Position numbers and translations under genes: made by a program. Below are positions 12,392-25,495 of a DNA stretch of 64,000 bases, piece after piece; within the stretch, counting starts at the first letter, position 1, and every line of letters starts with the position of its first letter. Source of the stretch: Crotalaria pallida (taxonomy: Eukaryota; Streptophyta; Magnoliopsida; Fabales; Fabaceae); NCBI GenBank assembly GCA_037953625.1, contig CM075654.1, positions 48,429,001 through 48,493,000 on the forward strand, written 5' to 3'. The notes below the pieces were generated by a model. It ran no database searches and was not told the DNA's origin. It worked only from the letters and a program-made list of their open reading frames with translations.

Positions 12392-14051
12392 CCTTTCATA
12401 ATCTTTCTCGAAATCACAATCTTTCTGAACATCTCATTTCATAAACATTCTTGAAATATCATTTCGCAAACTTTCTCAAAATATCGTTTCATAAATTTTC
12501 ACAAAATCTCTTCTCGTAAATTTTCTCAAAATCTAATTTCACAAACTTTCTCAAAATCTCCTATCGTAGACTTGATCAAAATTCTTGTTTCCTACGCTTT
12601 CTCAAAAATCTCATTTCATAAACCTTTTCAAAAATCTCTTTTCATAAACTTTCGAAAAAATCTCATTTTGTAAACTTTCTAAAAAATCTCATTTTGTAAA
12701 CTTTTCTCAAAAATCTCATTTTGTAAACTTTCTCAAGAATCTCATTTTGTAAATTTTTCTCAAAACTCTCATTTCACTGAGCACTAATGGAGGAGCAAGC
12801 TCAACTCAACACTAGTCTCTTTCCAACAACATCAACAAAGGAGCCAAGCTCCACTCAGATCACATCTTGTTTCGATAAACAACACAACATCACTTTTCCC
12901 AGTTCTGGCTTAACCTCATCATTATCATCAACTCTCTCCCCGATCTTAACTCTTTATCTCTTTTCCAATCATTCTCATATCTCTTACCGTTATTTCTTTT
13001 CTTAATGTCTTATCAAGGCTGCCTTACCACATAAGGACTTAGGCCAAACAGGGGGTATTTCTTTGTCTTTGTGTCTTTTACTTTTACAAACTTATTCATT
13101 TCATTTTCATTATCAGAACGTAACAGACGTCCATCAGCATGCTATTCTTATTAATCAACAATTTAATTATCATCATGCATAAATAAACATAAGCATGCTA
13201 TATCACATCATCAACATATAAATTCATCACACAACAATACGTGATCTTTGTCTACTTCGTATAAGTGGCCACACAATACAAACAATTGCCACTATACTAC
13301 TGACTCAGAACCACTAAGTTCCGATCTTTGAGCTGATCCGGAACGTCCTAATAAATCACCTAAATACCACGGTGTCTTAGGAAAACTTCTCTCTCACCTC
13401 AGGTCCAGCAATTTAAATGCGCACGGTCTCTTCGGATCCTTTTCGCTGCCGGCTGCCCCAATCCCTCGTCTTAACATTCCTTGTATTAAATAAAACACGT
13501 TTACGTTACTAACTTGTATTAAGAAAATCTTTTCTTAGTTCAAAACACTTTTCGTTCCTCGTCGGAAGACTTAAAACATAATCGATTTCTCAAAACAACT
13601 CTAATATTTTCTAGTACCTCAAGTACTTCAAAATCATTTGAAATCATCATATAAAATAAATTAAACCACTTGATTTGGTTGCTGAGGTCCGTCTTGGACA
13701 GCACCTTAATCACGTTCGAAAACACCGAAAAAATCACTGTTTTCAATCCGGTTTTTTCTCAAATCAATTACCACTTGAAAACCATACTCTAAATCACATG
13801 AACACATTTTTAAAGTTAAGGAACAATTCCAAACAATTCTGGACAGCAAGGAATTATTTTCACAAAATCATTTTAATACAAATCCGAAAACACCGTAAAA
13901 ACACTTTTACTTTAAATACTTCTTTAACTCGAAATCAACACTTTAGAACTCAAGCTTTTGTTATAAAACAAATCTTGGACAGCCATAAACACAATCCAAC
14001 AATCTCAAATAATTCACATCGAACTTTTCTGAAATCAATTAATTTCAAAAT

Positions 14052-14100
<49 letters not shown>

Positions 14101-16486
14101 ATATTTTTCCAAACATACACAAACAACAAACATCCATTCACGTAGTCACATGACTTTAAATTATTCAAGTGAGTATACATATTTACTAATCAAGTAACAC
14201 TTTATTAATTCCATTTAGACATATATCTAATTAACTAATCATCAAAGCAACTCACATTCGTTTCCAAAATAATTCATTTTCATATTTACCTACTTTATTA
14301 AAAAGGGACCGAATTACCCCAAGAAAATAAATCAAAGATTGCTAATTCAAACACTTTAAATCAACTTAATCAACTTGAAACATTATCATGCAAGTTCATT
14401 TTTAAATAATAAAATCACTTGAACACGTATGCATGCAAAACCGAACATAATCAAGAAATAAGCCAAACATAAAGACTTTATACTCTCCAAACAATTTAAT
14501 CATGTTCAAGCATCGACTTGCATCTTTAGGTTTATAAAACAAAGTTTCCTTTACCTTTAATCAAAAACCGAATAGGAAATAATTAGCCACAATACAATTT
14601 CAAACACATTAACTTAGCATTATTTCACAAAACACACTCATTACTTTTATGTCACTTTATGAAAAAGAATCCTAGTCTAGTTAGCATGTATTGGCCGAAA
14701 ATTCATCATGGCAAAGACAAGGTTTTTAGTCCACTTTTCAACATGAAAAAATTGAGATTCATGGATCAAATCATGCACTTTCTTACACAAAAATTAAAAT
14801 ATTGTTTCCTTTTTCTAAGTATGAAACCGTGACATCATCATCACTTCAAATCAAGTTTTCACTTTAATTTCTTGCGTGCACTTTAGAAATCCTTAAATCA
14901 AGAAGAAATCAATATGCATGAGTCTTTTTCATGAGGAACAAAACATGATTCCTTGGTTCTAAGCTCAAAACCGAATGCACACCACTTAAAATCGAGATTT
15001 CACTTCAAATCTTTATCATGCAAGAACATAGAACATAGATCAAGGTTAAAAATCATTTTTCAAAGGCTTGTTTCCTTGATTCTTTGCAAAACCGTGATGG
15101 TCATCAAGAAAGATCAAATCTTTTTACTCAAAAATAACATGCATGGCTCAAGATCAAAGCTTTTTTCTAAATCAACCACACCTCATCACATGCATGAGAG
15201 GATCAAGGCAAATAAATAGATCTAAGCACAAACCTTAAGCAAAACCGTGACAAGAAGGGTTACAAGTTAAAGATCAAAACTTTTTCATAGATCACCACAA
15301 GATCAAAGCTTTTTATTCATAAATCATATGCAAAGCCCAAGAACTAAACTTTTTCATGAACAAGTTAAAGATCAAGACCAAAATCAAGACTTTATCAAGA
15401 TCAAGTTAAAATCAAAACCTTTCAACCACCCAAATCAACTTTTTTAGGAATAAAGTTAACATGCAACTACTTGAATCAAATTAAAAAGCATGAAGACCTA
15501 TGATACTAGTCATGGCCGAATTACATGGCTCATGATCTAGGGTTTTACAAGTTCATTTAGTCCTTAAAGTTCAAGATCAAGATATTATCAATACATGCAA
15601 CCATTAATCACCCATAGAAATAGACACGCAAGAAGAAAAGAAAATTTACAAAGTTACAAATCAAAGCTAACTCTAAACTTCTTAAGATCTTCGAATCACC
15701 CACCAAAGAAAGAAGATCTTCAAGCTTCTAAGTTCTTGGATCTTCAAGGGAAGGCTTAGGTTTTTGGCTTGAACTCCTCTTCTTCTTCCTCTTTTCCTCA
15801 CGGTTTCTCTCTATATCTCTCTCTCTATGTGTGTTGAGAGCTTGATTTTGCTCTTCAACCAAGTGTTTGGAAAGGAAGGAAAATGAAGGAATGAAGTGAG
15901 AAATGAATGGAATGAACTTAAGGGCCAAGGCTTAAATAGGCAACCATGCACTTCCTATTTTGCCCTTGAGAAGTTCGGCCATATGTGTGAGGGTGAGGGG
16001 CATTTTTGGCACTTCAATAAATTGCATGGGTGGATTTTAGCAAAGGGGACAATGAGGAGTAATTCATGGCTTTAGGTCACTTCATGCATAAATTATTTCT
16101 ACTAATTAATTTCCTTTTGGTCCTAATCCATCCCATAAGCTTCTTATCTAAAAAAAATAAAATCCTAGCATTCATACATGCATACACATACACGTAGCAC
16201 ACATACACATACACATAGAAAATAAAATTTTTCTCATACAATTACTCATGTATAAAAACAACCATTTCTTTGAAGTATGAAAATATTAAATACACCACCA
16301 TTCCAAAAACTCAATTTCTAAAACTTATAATGTTATTCCATGAAAACCATTCCTTTGAAATCCTTCATCACTTTGAAATCATAAAATAAGAAATCCATTC
16401 AAGAAAATATTCTTTCAAAAACACTTTCTCACAAAATAATTTTCTTTAGTGTTTAAAACAATACGAGGAAATTGCGGGTCGTCACA
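12392..16486 (-). mobile_element. LTR B, same family as A, reverse orientation, cut by A
   Basis: Read on the minus strand it starts at 16486 as TGTGACGACCCGCAATTTCC, clearly related to the A LTR start. It continues through the family's landmarks, such as the box near 12785-12820 that is complementary to the A LTR near 10160-10200. It stops at 12392, where A is inserted, at a point equivalent to about 10.53 kb of the A LTR, so the last ~1.8 kb of B should lie left of the window. At 16487 the sequence switches to Tat coding sequence, so B is inserted in C. Its other TSD is outside the window. Confidence 0.85.
14055..14096. repeat. (AT)n microsatellite in B
   Basis: An uninterrupted AT dinucleotide run of about 42 bp. 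Confidence 0.95.
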
Positions 16487-16572
16487 GGTAGAACCCCGAA
16501 ACTTACCAGGAATTCATCAGCCAAAAAAGAAAGTAACAATGATATTGGTAATGAGGATTTGGAACTAATCTC

Positions 16573-17125
16573 CACATTGCAGGAGGTTTTGCAGGGGAAA
16601 ATGACTCTATAACGTCCCAAAAGCGGCAACTAAAGCTAGCAACAATGGTTGTTGCCTCTTCCAGCAAACAAAAGGTGTCTCATCCACCCATTATGTTCAC
16701 AGAAGAAGACATGGAAGGAGTCATTCCTCAGCATAATGACTCGCTGGTGGTAACAGGGATAATTGACAGATTCCGTGTTTGTAGGATGATGGTGGATCAA
16801 GGGAGTTCTTCAGATATCATGTTCTCCGAACTTTTTGATCGATTGAAGTTGAAGCCCCAAGACCTCCGCCCTTGCCAAAAGGAGTTAATTAGTTTTACTG
16901 GAGATACTATCAGGTCTAGGGGATACATAGACATCAGGCTAACACTGAGAACACCTCCTCGGTGTAGGACTGAGAAAGTGTGCTTTGCGGTGGTAGATTG
17001 CCCATAAGCTTATAATGTGATCTTAGGGTGCCCCACCTTGATGGCATTTCAAGCAGTTGCTTCTCCTCTCCACATGGCTATGAAGTTCCCAGGAGAAAAA
17101 GGTTTGATTATCACTGTACGAGCAG
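16573..17125 (+). pseudogene. Element C aspartic protease region (broken)
   Basis: The open part (16645-17007) contains the retropepsin-like stretch MMVDQGSSSDIMF. The active-site triplet reads DQG, where D-S/T-G is usual for retropepsins; DQG and DGG variants occur in Tat elements. The upstream IAGGFAG motif in the same frame marks the gag-protease linker typical of Tat elements. A TAA at 17005-17007 interrupts the domain just before its ILG motif (NVILGCPT), which continues in frame beyond the stop. A frameshift follows near 17100. The enzyme would have cut the Gag-Pol polyprotein within the particle; here it cannot be made whole. Confidence 0.85.
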
Positions 17126-17129
17126 ATTA

Positions 17130-18143
17130 AATGCAAGAAAAACCTGCTACATAGCTAGTTTGAAAGCCACCAAGGAGAATGCAAGGAAGCAAGCACAGAT
17201 AAAGAAAGGCAAGGCCCTTGCTTCCTCTTCTGGTGTAATGATGGTAGACTTGGATATGAGGGAAGACATTAAAGAGGAGTGTCCCAAGTCTGAAGGAGAG
17301 CTGGAGAAAGTTCAAATCGGAGAGACTCCGGACCACTGGACTCAAGTGGGGAAGAATTTGCCAAGTGATGAGAAAGAAAAGTTGGTTACCTTATTAAAGG
17401 AGAACAAAGACCTCTTCGCCTGGACAGCAGCTGATATGCCTGGTTTGGACTCGGAATTTATTTGCCACCGTCTGTCTATAGACCCTACATTCAGACCAGT
17501 GGCTCAACGTAGAAGAAAGATGGGTGCTGAACGTCAGAAGGTCATTGCCTCAAGCGTAGAAGAACTTTTGCAGGCTGGTTTCATCAGGGAGGTCCTCTAC
17601 ACTACGTGGTTGGCAAATGTGGTCCTGGTAAAGAAGGCTAATGGAAAGTGGCGCATGTGCGTTGACTATACGGATCTGAATAAAGCCTGCCCCAAAGACA
17701 CATATCCTCTCCTCAACATAGACAAGCTTGTGGACAGTTTAGCTGGTTACCAGTTACTATCCTTTTTGGATGCTTACTCTGGTTATAACCAGATTCCTAT
17801 GTTTGAAGATGATCAGGAAAAAACGGCTTTCATGACCGATAGGGCAGCTTATTGTTATACTGTAATGCCTTTTGGTTTGAAAAACGCAGGTGCTACTTAT
17901 CAGAGGATGATGGACAAGGTTTTTGGTGAACTGATAGGTCCAACCCTGGAGATTTACGGGGATGATATGACTATTAAGTCCATGGTCCAAGAAAACCACA
18001 AACAAGACCTTAAAGCGGTTCTTGCTAAGGTACGTCAGCACAATATGCGTTTAAATCCACTGAAATGTGCCTTTGGTGTCACAGCAGGGAAATTTCTAGG
18101 TTTCATGCTCACTAGCAGGGGAATAGAGGCTAACTCAGAAAAG
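17130..18143 (+). pseudogene. Element C reverse transcriptase domain (broken)
   Basis: A 406-codon open stretch (17028-18248) carries the Ty3/gypsy RT blocks in order: RMCVDYTDLNKACPKD, then DAYSGYNQI with the first catalytic Asp, then VMPFGLKNAGATYQRMMD, then the active-site box YGDDM, where YVDDM is usual, then FLGFMLTSRGIE. DLNKACPKD and DAYSGYNQI are typical of the Tat lineage. A frameshift near 18143 ends the domain; the last ~35 codons of the open stretch are out of the original frame. The enzyme would copy element RNA into DNA. Confidence 0.93.
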
Positions 18144-18144
18144 T

Positions 18145-18705
18145 GTGGCAATCACTCGTATGAGGAGCCCAAGTTCTGTCAAAGAGGTCCAACAACTAAC
18201 AGGACGCATTGCTGCATTGGCAAGGTTTCTATCCAAATCTGCTTATAAGTCACTTCCTTTGTTCCATTTATTGAAGAAAGACAAGGATTTTAAGTGGACT
18301 GGAAAGTGCGAAGCTACCTTTCAAGAGCTCAAGCATTACCTCTTTAATCCTCTCATCCTCAGCAAGCCTGAACCATGTGAAACATTATATTTATATTTGT
18401 CTGTTAATGACGAGGCTGTGAGTGCAGTTTTGGTCAGGAAAGTTGAAGAAGGACAAAAGCCTGTGTATTTTGTCAGCAAGGTATTACAGGATGCAGAGAA
18501 AAGATACCAGAAAGTTGAGAGGATGGCATTTGCACTGGTGATCACCGCTAGACGCCTGAGACAATACTTCCAGTGTCATCTAGTAATGGTTCGAACTGAT
18601 CAGCTCATTCGATAGATATTACAAAAACCTGACTTGGCGGGTCGCATGATTGCATGGTCAGTGGAGCTTTCAGAGTGTGGGATCAGTTATGAAGCCAAGA
18701 CAGCC
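18145..18705 (+). pseudogene. Element C RNase H domain and connection (broken)
   Basis: After the frameshift, 18145-18615 encodes the RT connection (VQQLTGRIAALARFLSKSA) and the retroviral-type RNase H (LYLYLSVNDEAVSAVLVR, then PVYFVSKVL). The first acidic position reads LSVND; Tat elements often have a similarly degenerate first RNase H, complemented by the second one downstream. A stop at 18613-18615 (TAG) interrupts the frame, and the next 90 codons continue after it. The domain would remove RNA from the RNA-DNA hybrid. Confidence 0.85.
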
Positions 18706-19150
18706 ATCAAATCGCAGGTTTCAGCAGACTTTGTGGCGGAATTAACACCGAAAGCATATCCCAAAAGCTGGACCCTTTTCGTAGATGGATCCTCTAACCC
18801 TACAGGAGGAGGAGCAGGGATCATATTGGAGAATGCCCAAGGTGTTTCCATTGAGAAGGCTTGACTTTCAGACTTCTAACAACTAGGCAGAGTATGAAGC
18901 TTGTTTGGTTGGAATGAATATGGCTGAGGATCTGGGAGCTCGTTCTATCCTCTTATACAACGACTCGCAACTTGTAATTTCCCAAATCAGAGGAGATTTT
19001 CAAGCTAAAGAGCCCCTGCTCCATAAATACCTCATTAAGTGCAAACAATTGGCTGAAGCATTTGAAGAAGCAGATTTCCAGCATATTCCCAGAGAGCAAA
19101 ATTCTCGTGCTGATATCTTGTCAAAACTTGCCAGTACCAAGAAACCCGGA
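18706..19150 (+). pseudogene. Element C second, archaeal-type RNase H (broken)
   Basis: The domain starts with WTLFVDGSSNPTGGGAGI (first catalytic Asp) and ends with IPREQNSRADILSKLAS (last catalytic Asp). Between lie the NNQ-EYEA glutamate motif and LLYNDSQLVISQIRG. This is the additional aRNH that Tat-lineage elements carry between the normal RNase H and integrase. A stop at about 18862 and a shift of frame before 18905 break it, but all four acidic positions can still be seen across the two frames. Confidence 0.9.
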
Positions 19151-19199
19151 AACTACAAGTCAGTGGTTCAACAAACCATATCTCACCCTAGTGCAACTC

Positions 19200-20130
19200 T
19201 AGTAGTGGAAGATGAAGATTCATGGACTTCTCCTATCTTGGCATACCTGCTCCATGGTGTGCTTCTAGCAGATGAGAATGCAGCTAAAAAGGTAAAGAAA
19301 ATGGCCCCTCATTTCGTTATTCAAGATGGTTTGTTGTATAGAAGAGGATTTTCTTCACCTTTACTCCGATGCTTATCCAACCGGGAGGCTGAAATCGCCA
19401 TGAAGGAGGTACATGAAGGGAGATGTAGCCACCATCTTGGAGGAAGAAATATGGCAAGAAAAATATTAAGGGCTGGGTTTTATTGGCCTACAATTCAGTT
19501 AGACTCCATGAACCATGTCAAAAGATGTGATAAATGCCAAAAGCATGATAATGTCCACCTTGCCCCACCTAAAGAATTACATTATATCTCTGCTCCATGG
19601 TCATTTCATCAATGGGAAATGGATCTGTTGGGCCCTTTTCCACAAGCTGCTGGTCAAGTAACACATTTGGTTGTAGCAGTAGATTACTTTACTAAATGGA
19701 TCGAAGCCAAAGCGGTGGCCACCACTACCTCAGCCCAAATCCAGGAATTCCTCAGTAATCAGGTAATCTCACGTTTTGGTATTATGTTGTACTTGTTACT
19801 AATAATGACCGTCAGTTTGTCAGGGATGCTTTCAAGAATTTCCACCGTGGGTTGGGAATAAAACAGCGCTTATCTTCTGTGGAGCATTCGCAAACCAATG
19901 GACAGGCAGAAGCTGCAAATAGGTGCATTCTCATAGGTATAAAGAGGAAGTTAGAGGATAGCAAAGGAAAATGGGTGGAGGTTATAGAGTCCATACTCTA
20001 GTCATACCGAACTACCCCACATTCAGCTACTGGTGAAACCCCCTTCAAGTTAACTTATGGAAGTGAAGCCATGATCCCCTTGGAGATAGGATCCACTAAT
20101 TTGAGATCAAGGTACTTCGACCCTGATATG
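19200..20130 (+). pseudogene. Element C integrase, N-terminal and core (broken, then cut by D)
   Basis: A zinc-binding HHCC module is visible (HHLGGRNMARK, then CDKCQKH), followed by the core with WEMDLLGPF (first Asp of D-D-E). A frameshift near 19783 throws the rest out of frame up to 19861. In the other frame, NDRQF (second Asp) and GQAEAANR (Glu) are readable, and a TAG at about 20000 adds a further stop. At 20131 solo LTR D is inserted; the integrase C-terminus resumes at 25496. The enzyme would insert the element's cDNA into the genome. Confidence 0.9.
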
Positions 20131-21397
20131 TGTGAGACCCACAATTTTACCCGATTTATTTGAGGATTTATATTTGAATTTAAAGTATTATATTTGATTT
20201 TTGATAGATTGTGATTACCTGAATTTAATGAAAATTGTATGAATGATATATATATATATACACGTGGTATATATATTACATACATATGCATACCAATGTT
20301 TTCTCTAATGTATTTTAATTATATTCTTAGAATGAAATATTTTAAGGTATAGTAATTGATTTGAATGATCTTAGAAAAATGAAATGCTTTTGAATGATTA
20401 AGGTGTTCTATCTTCAGAAATTCATATCTTTTAAACCGTACGTCGAAAAATTACAAACGATATATCAAAACGACCGTATCGAAGCGTAGATTATGAAATT
20501 GTAAATTTTGATTTTTTTGGAGTTTTCTAAATTTTATCATTGCTACAGTACTAAACGAATTTTTGAGTTTTAAGTGTGAAGATGTGGTTTTAATGCATTT
20601 AATGACTCTTTGACTCAAAAATACTTTTATATGGATAGAAAATATATTTTTAAAACCCCTGATTTGCTACACCCTCCAAATAAAATATATTTTCGTATTT
20701 ATTTTATTTTGAAAGCTTATAAAGTGCACTTCAAAAAAAAGAAAGCTTATGAAGTGTATTTTTGAAGGAAATGTTCTTAGGACTTAAAAAATTCATAACT
20801 TTCAAACCGTAAGTTCAAAAATTACAAATGATATTTCAAAACGATCGTATCGAAATCTAGATTATGTAAATATAAATTTTTGAATTTAATTTTGGATTTT
20901 TCTAATTTTTACTGCTGAGACAATACAGTACGAATTATGTGTTCTAAAACTTGAAAATGTTATTTAAAGAAGCAATTAATGACCTCTTGACTCAAGTGTA
21001 TTTTATTTTGAAGAAAAAATAAATTTATGAAGTTTTCTATTGGTCCACCGTCCAAAATTTTAGTTTTGCTTCATTTTATTGTTTTTTTTAAATTAGAAGA
21101 AATTAGGTGATTGGTGAAAAGTGTGGTGACTTAAATCTAGGTTGAATGCAAAAATTTTCTCCCTCTTTGTGCATGAATGCACCGTCCAGATTAAAGGGTA
21201 TGGCGGGAAGTATTCTGATTTCCATCATGTGCTTATTTTGGGAATTAAGAAGTGCATGGAACTTGTAGGCTAGGATTAATTGAAGAGGAATTTTCTAGAC
21301 TATCATTAAGTGCCAAAAACAAATTCCTAGGGGTAGATTATTCCCTCTTAGTCGTGTGAATCATCCAAGGAAGGATGAGAAGACCTAAAATTTTATC

Positions 21398-21405
21398 TAT
21401 AAATA
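21398..21405 (+). promoter_or_regulatory. TATA box of LTR D
   Basis: TATAAATA followed by a CT-rich start zone and a purine-rich leader (GAGAAAAAATTG near 21452). It is about 1.27 kb from the LTR start and is probably the U3/R promoter. Confidence 0.6.
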
Positions 21406-24400
21406 GAGTCTTCCAAAGCCTTTGTTAACACTTTCATTCAACCAAAATCTAAGAGAAAAAATTGTGGAAGAACCCTAGCACTAGCATAAGGAGGCGTGAG
21501 GAAGAGAGGAGTATCAGAGAAGTCTTTTCATTTTTGCCTTGCTTAAGAAAAAGGTATTCCTATTTACTGATAATCTATTCTTCTGATTTTGTTTTAAGTC
21601 TGATTTTGTTTTAAGTTTTCATTCTTGAGAAATCTCCTTCTAACAGTAAAGTTATGTTCTTAAAACTATTCCTATTTCATAAACTCTAAAATGTAAGTTT
21701 TTAAATTGTTTTAAGTATTTGTGAATTTTATTCATGTTCATATGAATAAGGATTAAAAAGGGACTTATAAAGTGGTTTAAAGAAACAAAGTTTCCTCTTT
21801 TTATTTCCTTATGATGGACGGATTTCCTTAGAAAGAAATAAGGGCATGGAAAATTTGATTTACGATCATATAAAAATGTTTAAGTGATTTTTGAAATTTT
21901 GATAATGATTGTTTGAGGTTTAGTCATGATTTTTTTTAGAGAAATAACCCTCTGATGAATGAACAAAACTTGATTTAGAAATTTGGCAAAAATTGATTTT
22001 ACTCACTGTATGAACCATGAGGTACATGAAATAATAATAATATTTGTATAATTGTTGAATGTTTATGTGCATGAGTGATTCTTTGTTCTTTATAGTTAAT
22101 AACTGATTATAAGGTTTAAATGATTGATTATGTGAAAATAATTTTGGTTGTTGTTGTTATCATGATGATATGACCGAAATTTTTATTGATATATGGTAAG
22201 TATGTTGTTGTAATTTTTCTAAGTAAATATGTAGTTATGTGGTGTGTATATCTTAAATTCCTGAAGTGATTTCATGAAATAACAATTGAAGAAATGATTT
22301 TTTTTAAGAGTTAATAAGTTTGGGGATTTATTTATATTCTGGAAAATTTTATGAGCATTAGAATATATGAATTTAAAATGGTATTTTATGTGCTTATGTG
22401 CCTATGTGTTTAGTGTAGTTTATAGTGTGAAAAAGAAAGTTTTTAAATGAATGAGATTATTAATTTTCTGGAAAATCAAGTTGCTGTCCAGACTTGATAT
22501 AAATTAGAAAATGTAACTATTTTTCTAAATATGGATTTGTTTTTAGTTATGGTTCTTAGTTCTTTGTATATAGGTGTTAGAACTTTAACTATGATGAAAT
22601 TTGTGAGTAAATGCAACTTGTTTGGATGGCTGTCCAGCAAGTTTATTTTGTCAAACTTTGGGATATTTTTATAGTAGAGTATGTATGTAAGCTATATGAA
22701 AAAGTGACATATTTTTCTGATTAACTGTTTGAAAGAAAAGTGATTTTTGGAATTAAAGTCTAAGCTTTGAAAAAAAATAAATAATATATTGTTTATGTGA
22801 TTTGATTAAATTGAGATGATGTGATAAAAATAGGTGATTATATGTAATAGGAGTTTTGATGCATAATATGTATGTACTGATGCTTAAAAGTGATTTTCTG
22901 TGTACTGTCTATAGTCTGTGATTTAATTACATTGACGATAGAGAAAAATTATTTTGAACTTTGAATGCTTAAGTTTATCTTCTAATTGAGTTATATGTGT
23001 TTATAGTATGATTATGTAAATTTTGTTTACTGCTTGATTTGATTTAAGTGTTGCATCAAAGATGAGTACTTCTAATTCATGTTGTATGAATAGTCTGAAA
23101 GTGGTAGGTGTTATAAGGTGTTTAAAAATGAAATTTTTAGTAAAGGAAAAGTTAAGATTTATTTTTAAGATGTTATGATTATGTTTTAAAAAATTATTTT
23201 ACGTTTGGAAAAGGTTTTCATGATTTAAAAGCTAAAAAGAAAAAGTAATTTTTCTGATACGGTAATCTGTTTTTGATTTTCAAAAAGGATTAATTGATTT
23301 CAAGTATTGGATATTTTGAATACAAGTCTTTCTGGGAATTCAAAGATGATTGGAGAAATTAAAAGGTCATGTATCTTTACCACTTGTGGTTTGCTTAATT
23401 AGAATTGTGTAGTTATTTATGGGATTATTTTGTAAATATTATTTGGTAAAGGCTTTCGTTTGGATTCGGGTGACGTGACTTCAACTCCAGAGGACACTAA
23501 TTTTGTAGCTTCAACTCAAGGTGAGAGAGAAGCCTTCTTAAGACATAGTGGCATGTAGGGTAATGTTAGGATGTTTTGTATCATCTCAAAGGTCGGAACT
23601 AGGGATCTATCGGGTGAGTAGTAGAACGGCAATTGTGTGTGTGATCTGCCGTTCATACGAAAACAACGATCCCTCGAATATAATTGTATGTGTTGGATAC
23701 TCTGTTTAATTATGATGTTGAATCGATTATAATATTAAATTGTTAATGATAACATGTCTGGCGTATATGTTATATAAACCTGTTATTGGAAAATTGATTC
23801 ATATGATGATATGTTGGAGAATGTTTGGGGAATGATTAAAAGGCTTTATGGTTTAAGAAATTGGTATGGATATTTATGAAAGTTTATAATGTTATCCCCT
23901 GATCGCACTGTCATGGTGACGTGCTTGATCGTTAAGTTTGCCGGCCACGTGAATGGAACGCCATGGTTGTGAGCTCGGTTTGGAATTCGCTGTGATTTGG
24001 AAGCGCCTGTGATAGGTTAATCCCTTAGAGGTCAAGACCCATTAGAAGTGTGGCTTAGAATGGGTCGACCACAATTAGGAATGTTCAACTTAGTAAAACC
24101 CTTCGATGATTTAAAAGACTTAAAAGATGTAGGAACCCCTTTTCTAAACCTTGCGTTGAGAGTGAAGTAGTGGAGAGGAAAGATACCGTATGCTTGGAGG
24201 CTGGAGTCCCTTCAAGTGGTGATTGCAATAAGGGAGGGCAAGGACGGTGAAACGTCAAGAAGCCTCGAGTACTTCTCTAGGCGGGACGGGACTACATTGA
24301 CAAGGTTCACTGGAGTCTGGACTTTCGTCGTAGCAAGGACTGCAGGCCAACTGGAGAAAGTGTTGTCGCCCCCTTGAGCAAATCATAGATGGTGAGAGGG

Positions 24401-24467
24401 AACCTGAACGAGGCTAGAAGTTTGGTAGGTGTTGGGTTTTTGGAAACTTTTGGGAAATAAATCTTGT

Positions 24468-24526
24468 TGACCACCGGCGTCTGGTCACATAAATTTTGAT
24501 ATCTTGCTTACCACCGGCGTCTGGTA
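24468..24526 (+). repeat. Twin hairpins with identical loop in D
   Basis: TGACCA-CCGGCGTC-TGGTCA (24468-24487) and TACCA-CCGGCGTC-TGGTA (24509-24526) share the 8-nt loop exactly, while the fifth stem pair is G-C in one and T-A in the other. Confidence 0.8.
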
Positions 24527-25495
24527 CAGCCTTCCGTCTACCGACTCCGATGCCGGCGTAGTTAGGGTTCCTGTGCGTCCCATCTACTTTCCGAACTAGG
24601 ATATGGTTGGAATTGTGGAGGAGATGTAACGTGTGTGCTATCAATCCCTTGAACCTCGGTAATGGTACCCCCTTTTGGTTTACCGATGGTTGTGATGCCG
24701 AAACTTAGAGACAAAAAGATAACTAAATATAAAGGTTAAAGCTTTATTAAGAATATTTTTTTGGGAAAGAACCTTATGGTATTATTTTTATAAGGTGATG
24801 GTAATAATGATATACATGTTGTGTGGTCTTAATATTCCCCTATGGTAAGCCCACGCCGTCGACGATAATATCGTTCGGAAGTGCTTACTCTCTCTATTTC
24901 CCTTTCCTGTGGACATTGGGGAACAATGTCCACAGATGGCAGATCAAGGAGTGGTAGCTTAAGACAGGAAGAGGATCATGAGATGATGCACATACAAGGA
25001 GGAAGCAGAAGCGGCAATCGAGGAATCTTCTAGACACTTGTGATGGGAGATAGAAATGAAGACTTGTAGCATAAGATAGGATAGTCTTTGCTTCGTATCC
25101 TATCTTAAGGTGATTAGGACATGATTAATCTGTCCCGAATGTAACCCCAGTTGTAATATGGATTATTTTAAATGGAATAAAAGAAGTTCTTTTTGATTAT
25201 GTATGAAGTTCATTTAAATAATTAAATGTGTTTCCGCCAGTTAACCATCGAATAAATTTGGGATCACAAAAAGGAGCTTTTTGGAAATAAGTTAGTAACA
25301 TCTCTTTTTGGAAAGGAATTTTATGTTGCAAGTTTATGAATCAAATAATTTGAAACCAAGTGAATCAAATTGTTTTATAAAAACCTTTTTGGTAGAAGAA
25401 TTAAAATGATCTGATTCTGGTAATGCTTATATAAAAAAAAATGGCGCAAATTTTTGGTGAAAATTCTAAGTTCCAAATCGGGGTGTTACAATATG

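Larger units (their letters stand above)
20131..25490 (+). mobile_element. Solo LTR D (5360 bp) inserted in the integrase of C
   Basis: Starts TGTGAGACCC, ends GGGGTGTTACA, with perfect 5-bp TSDs ATATG at 20126-20130 and 25491-25495. Landmarks shared with the A LTR, such as GACGGTGAAACGTCAAGAAG near 24250, place it in the A/B/F family. A TATA box at 21398 puts the likely transcript start about 1.3 kb into the LTR, leaving about 4 kb of R-U5. No coding sequence is seen; the visible open frames are short and unlike known proteins. Confidence 0.93.
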
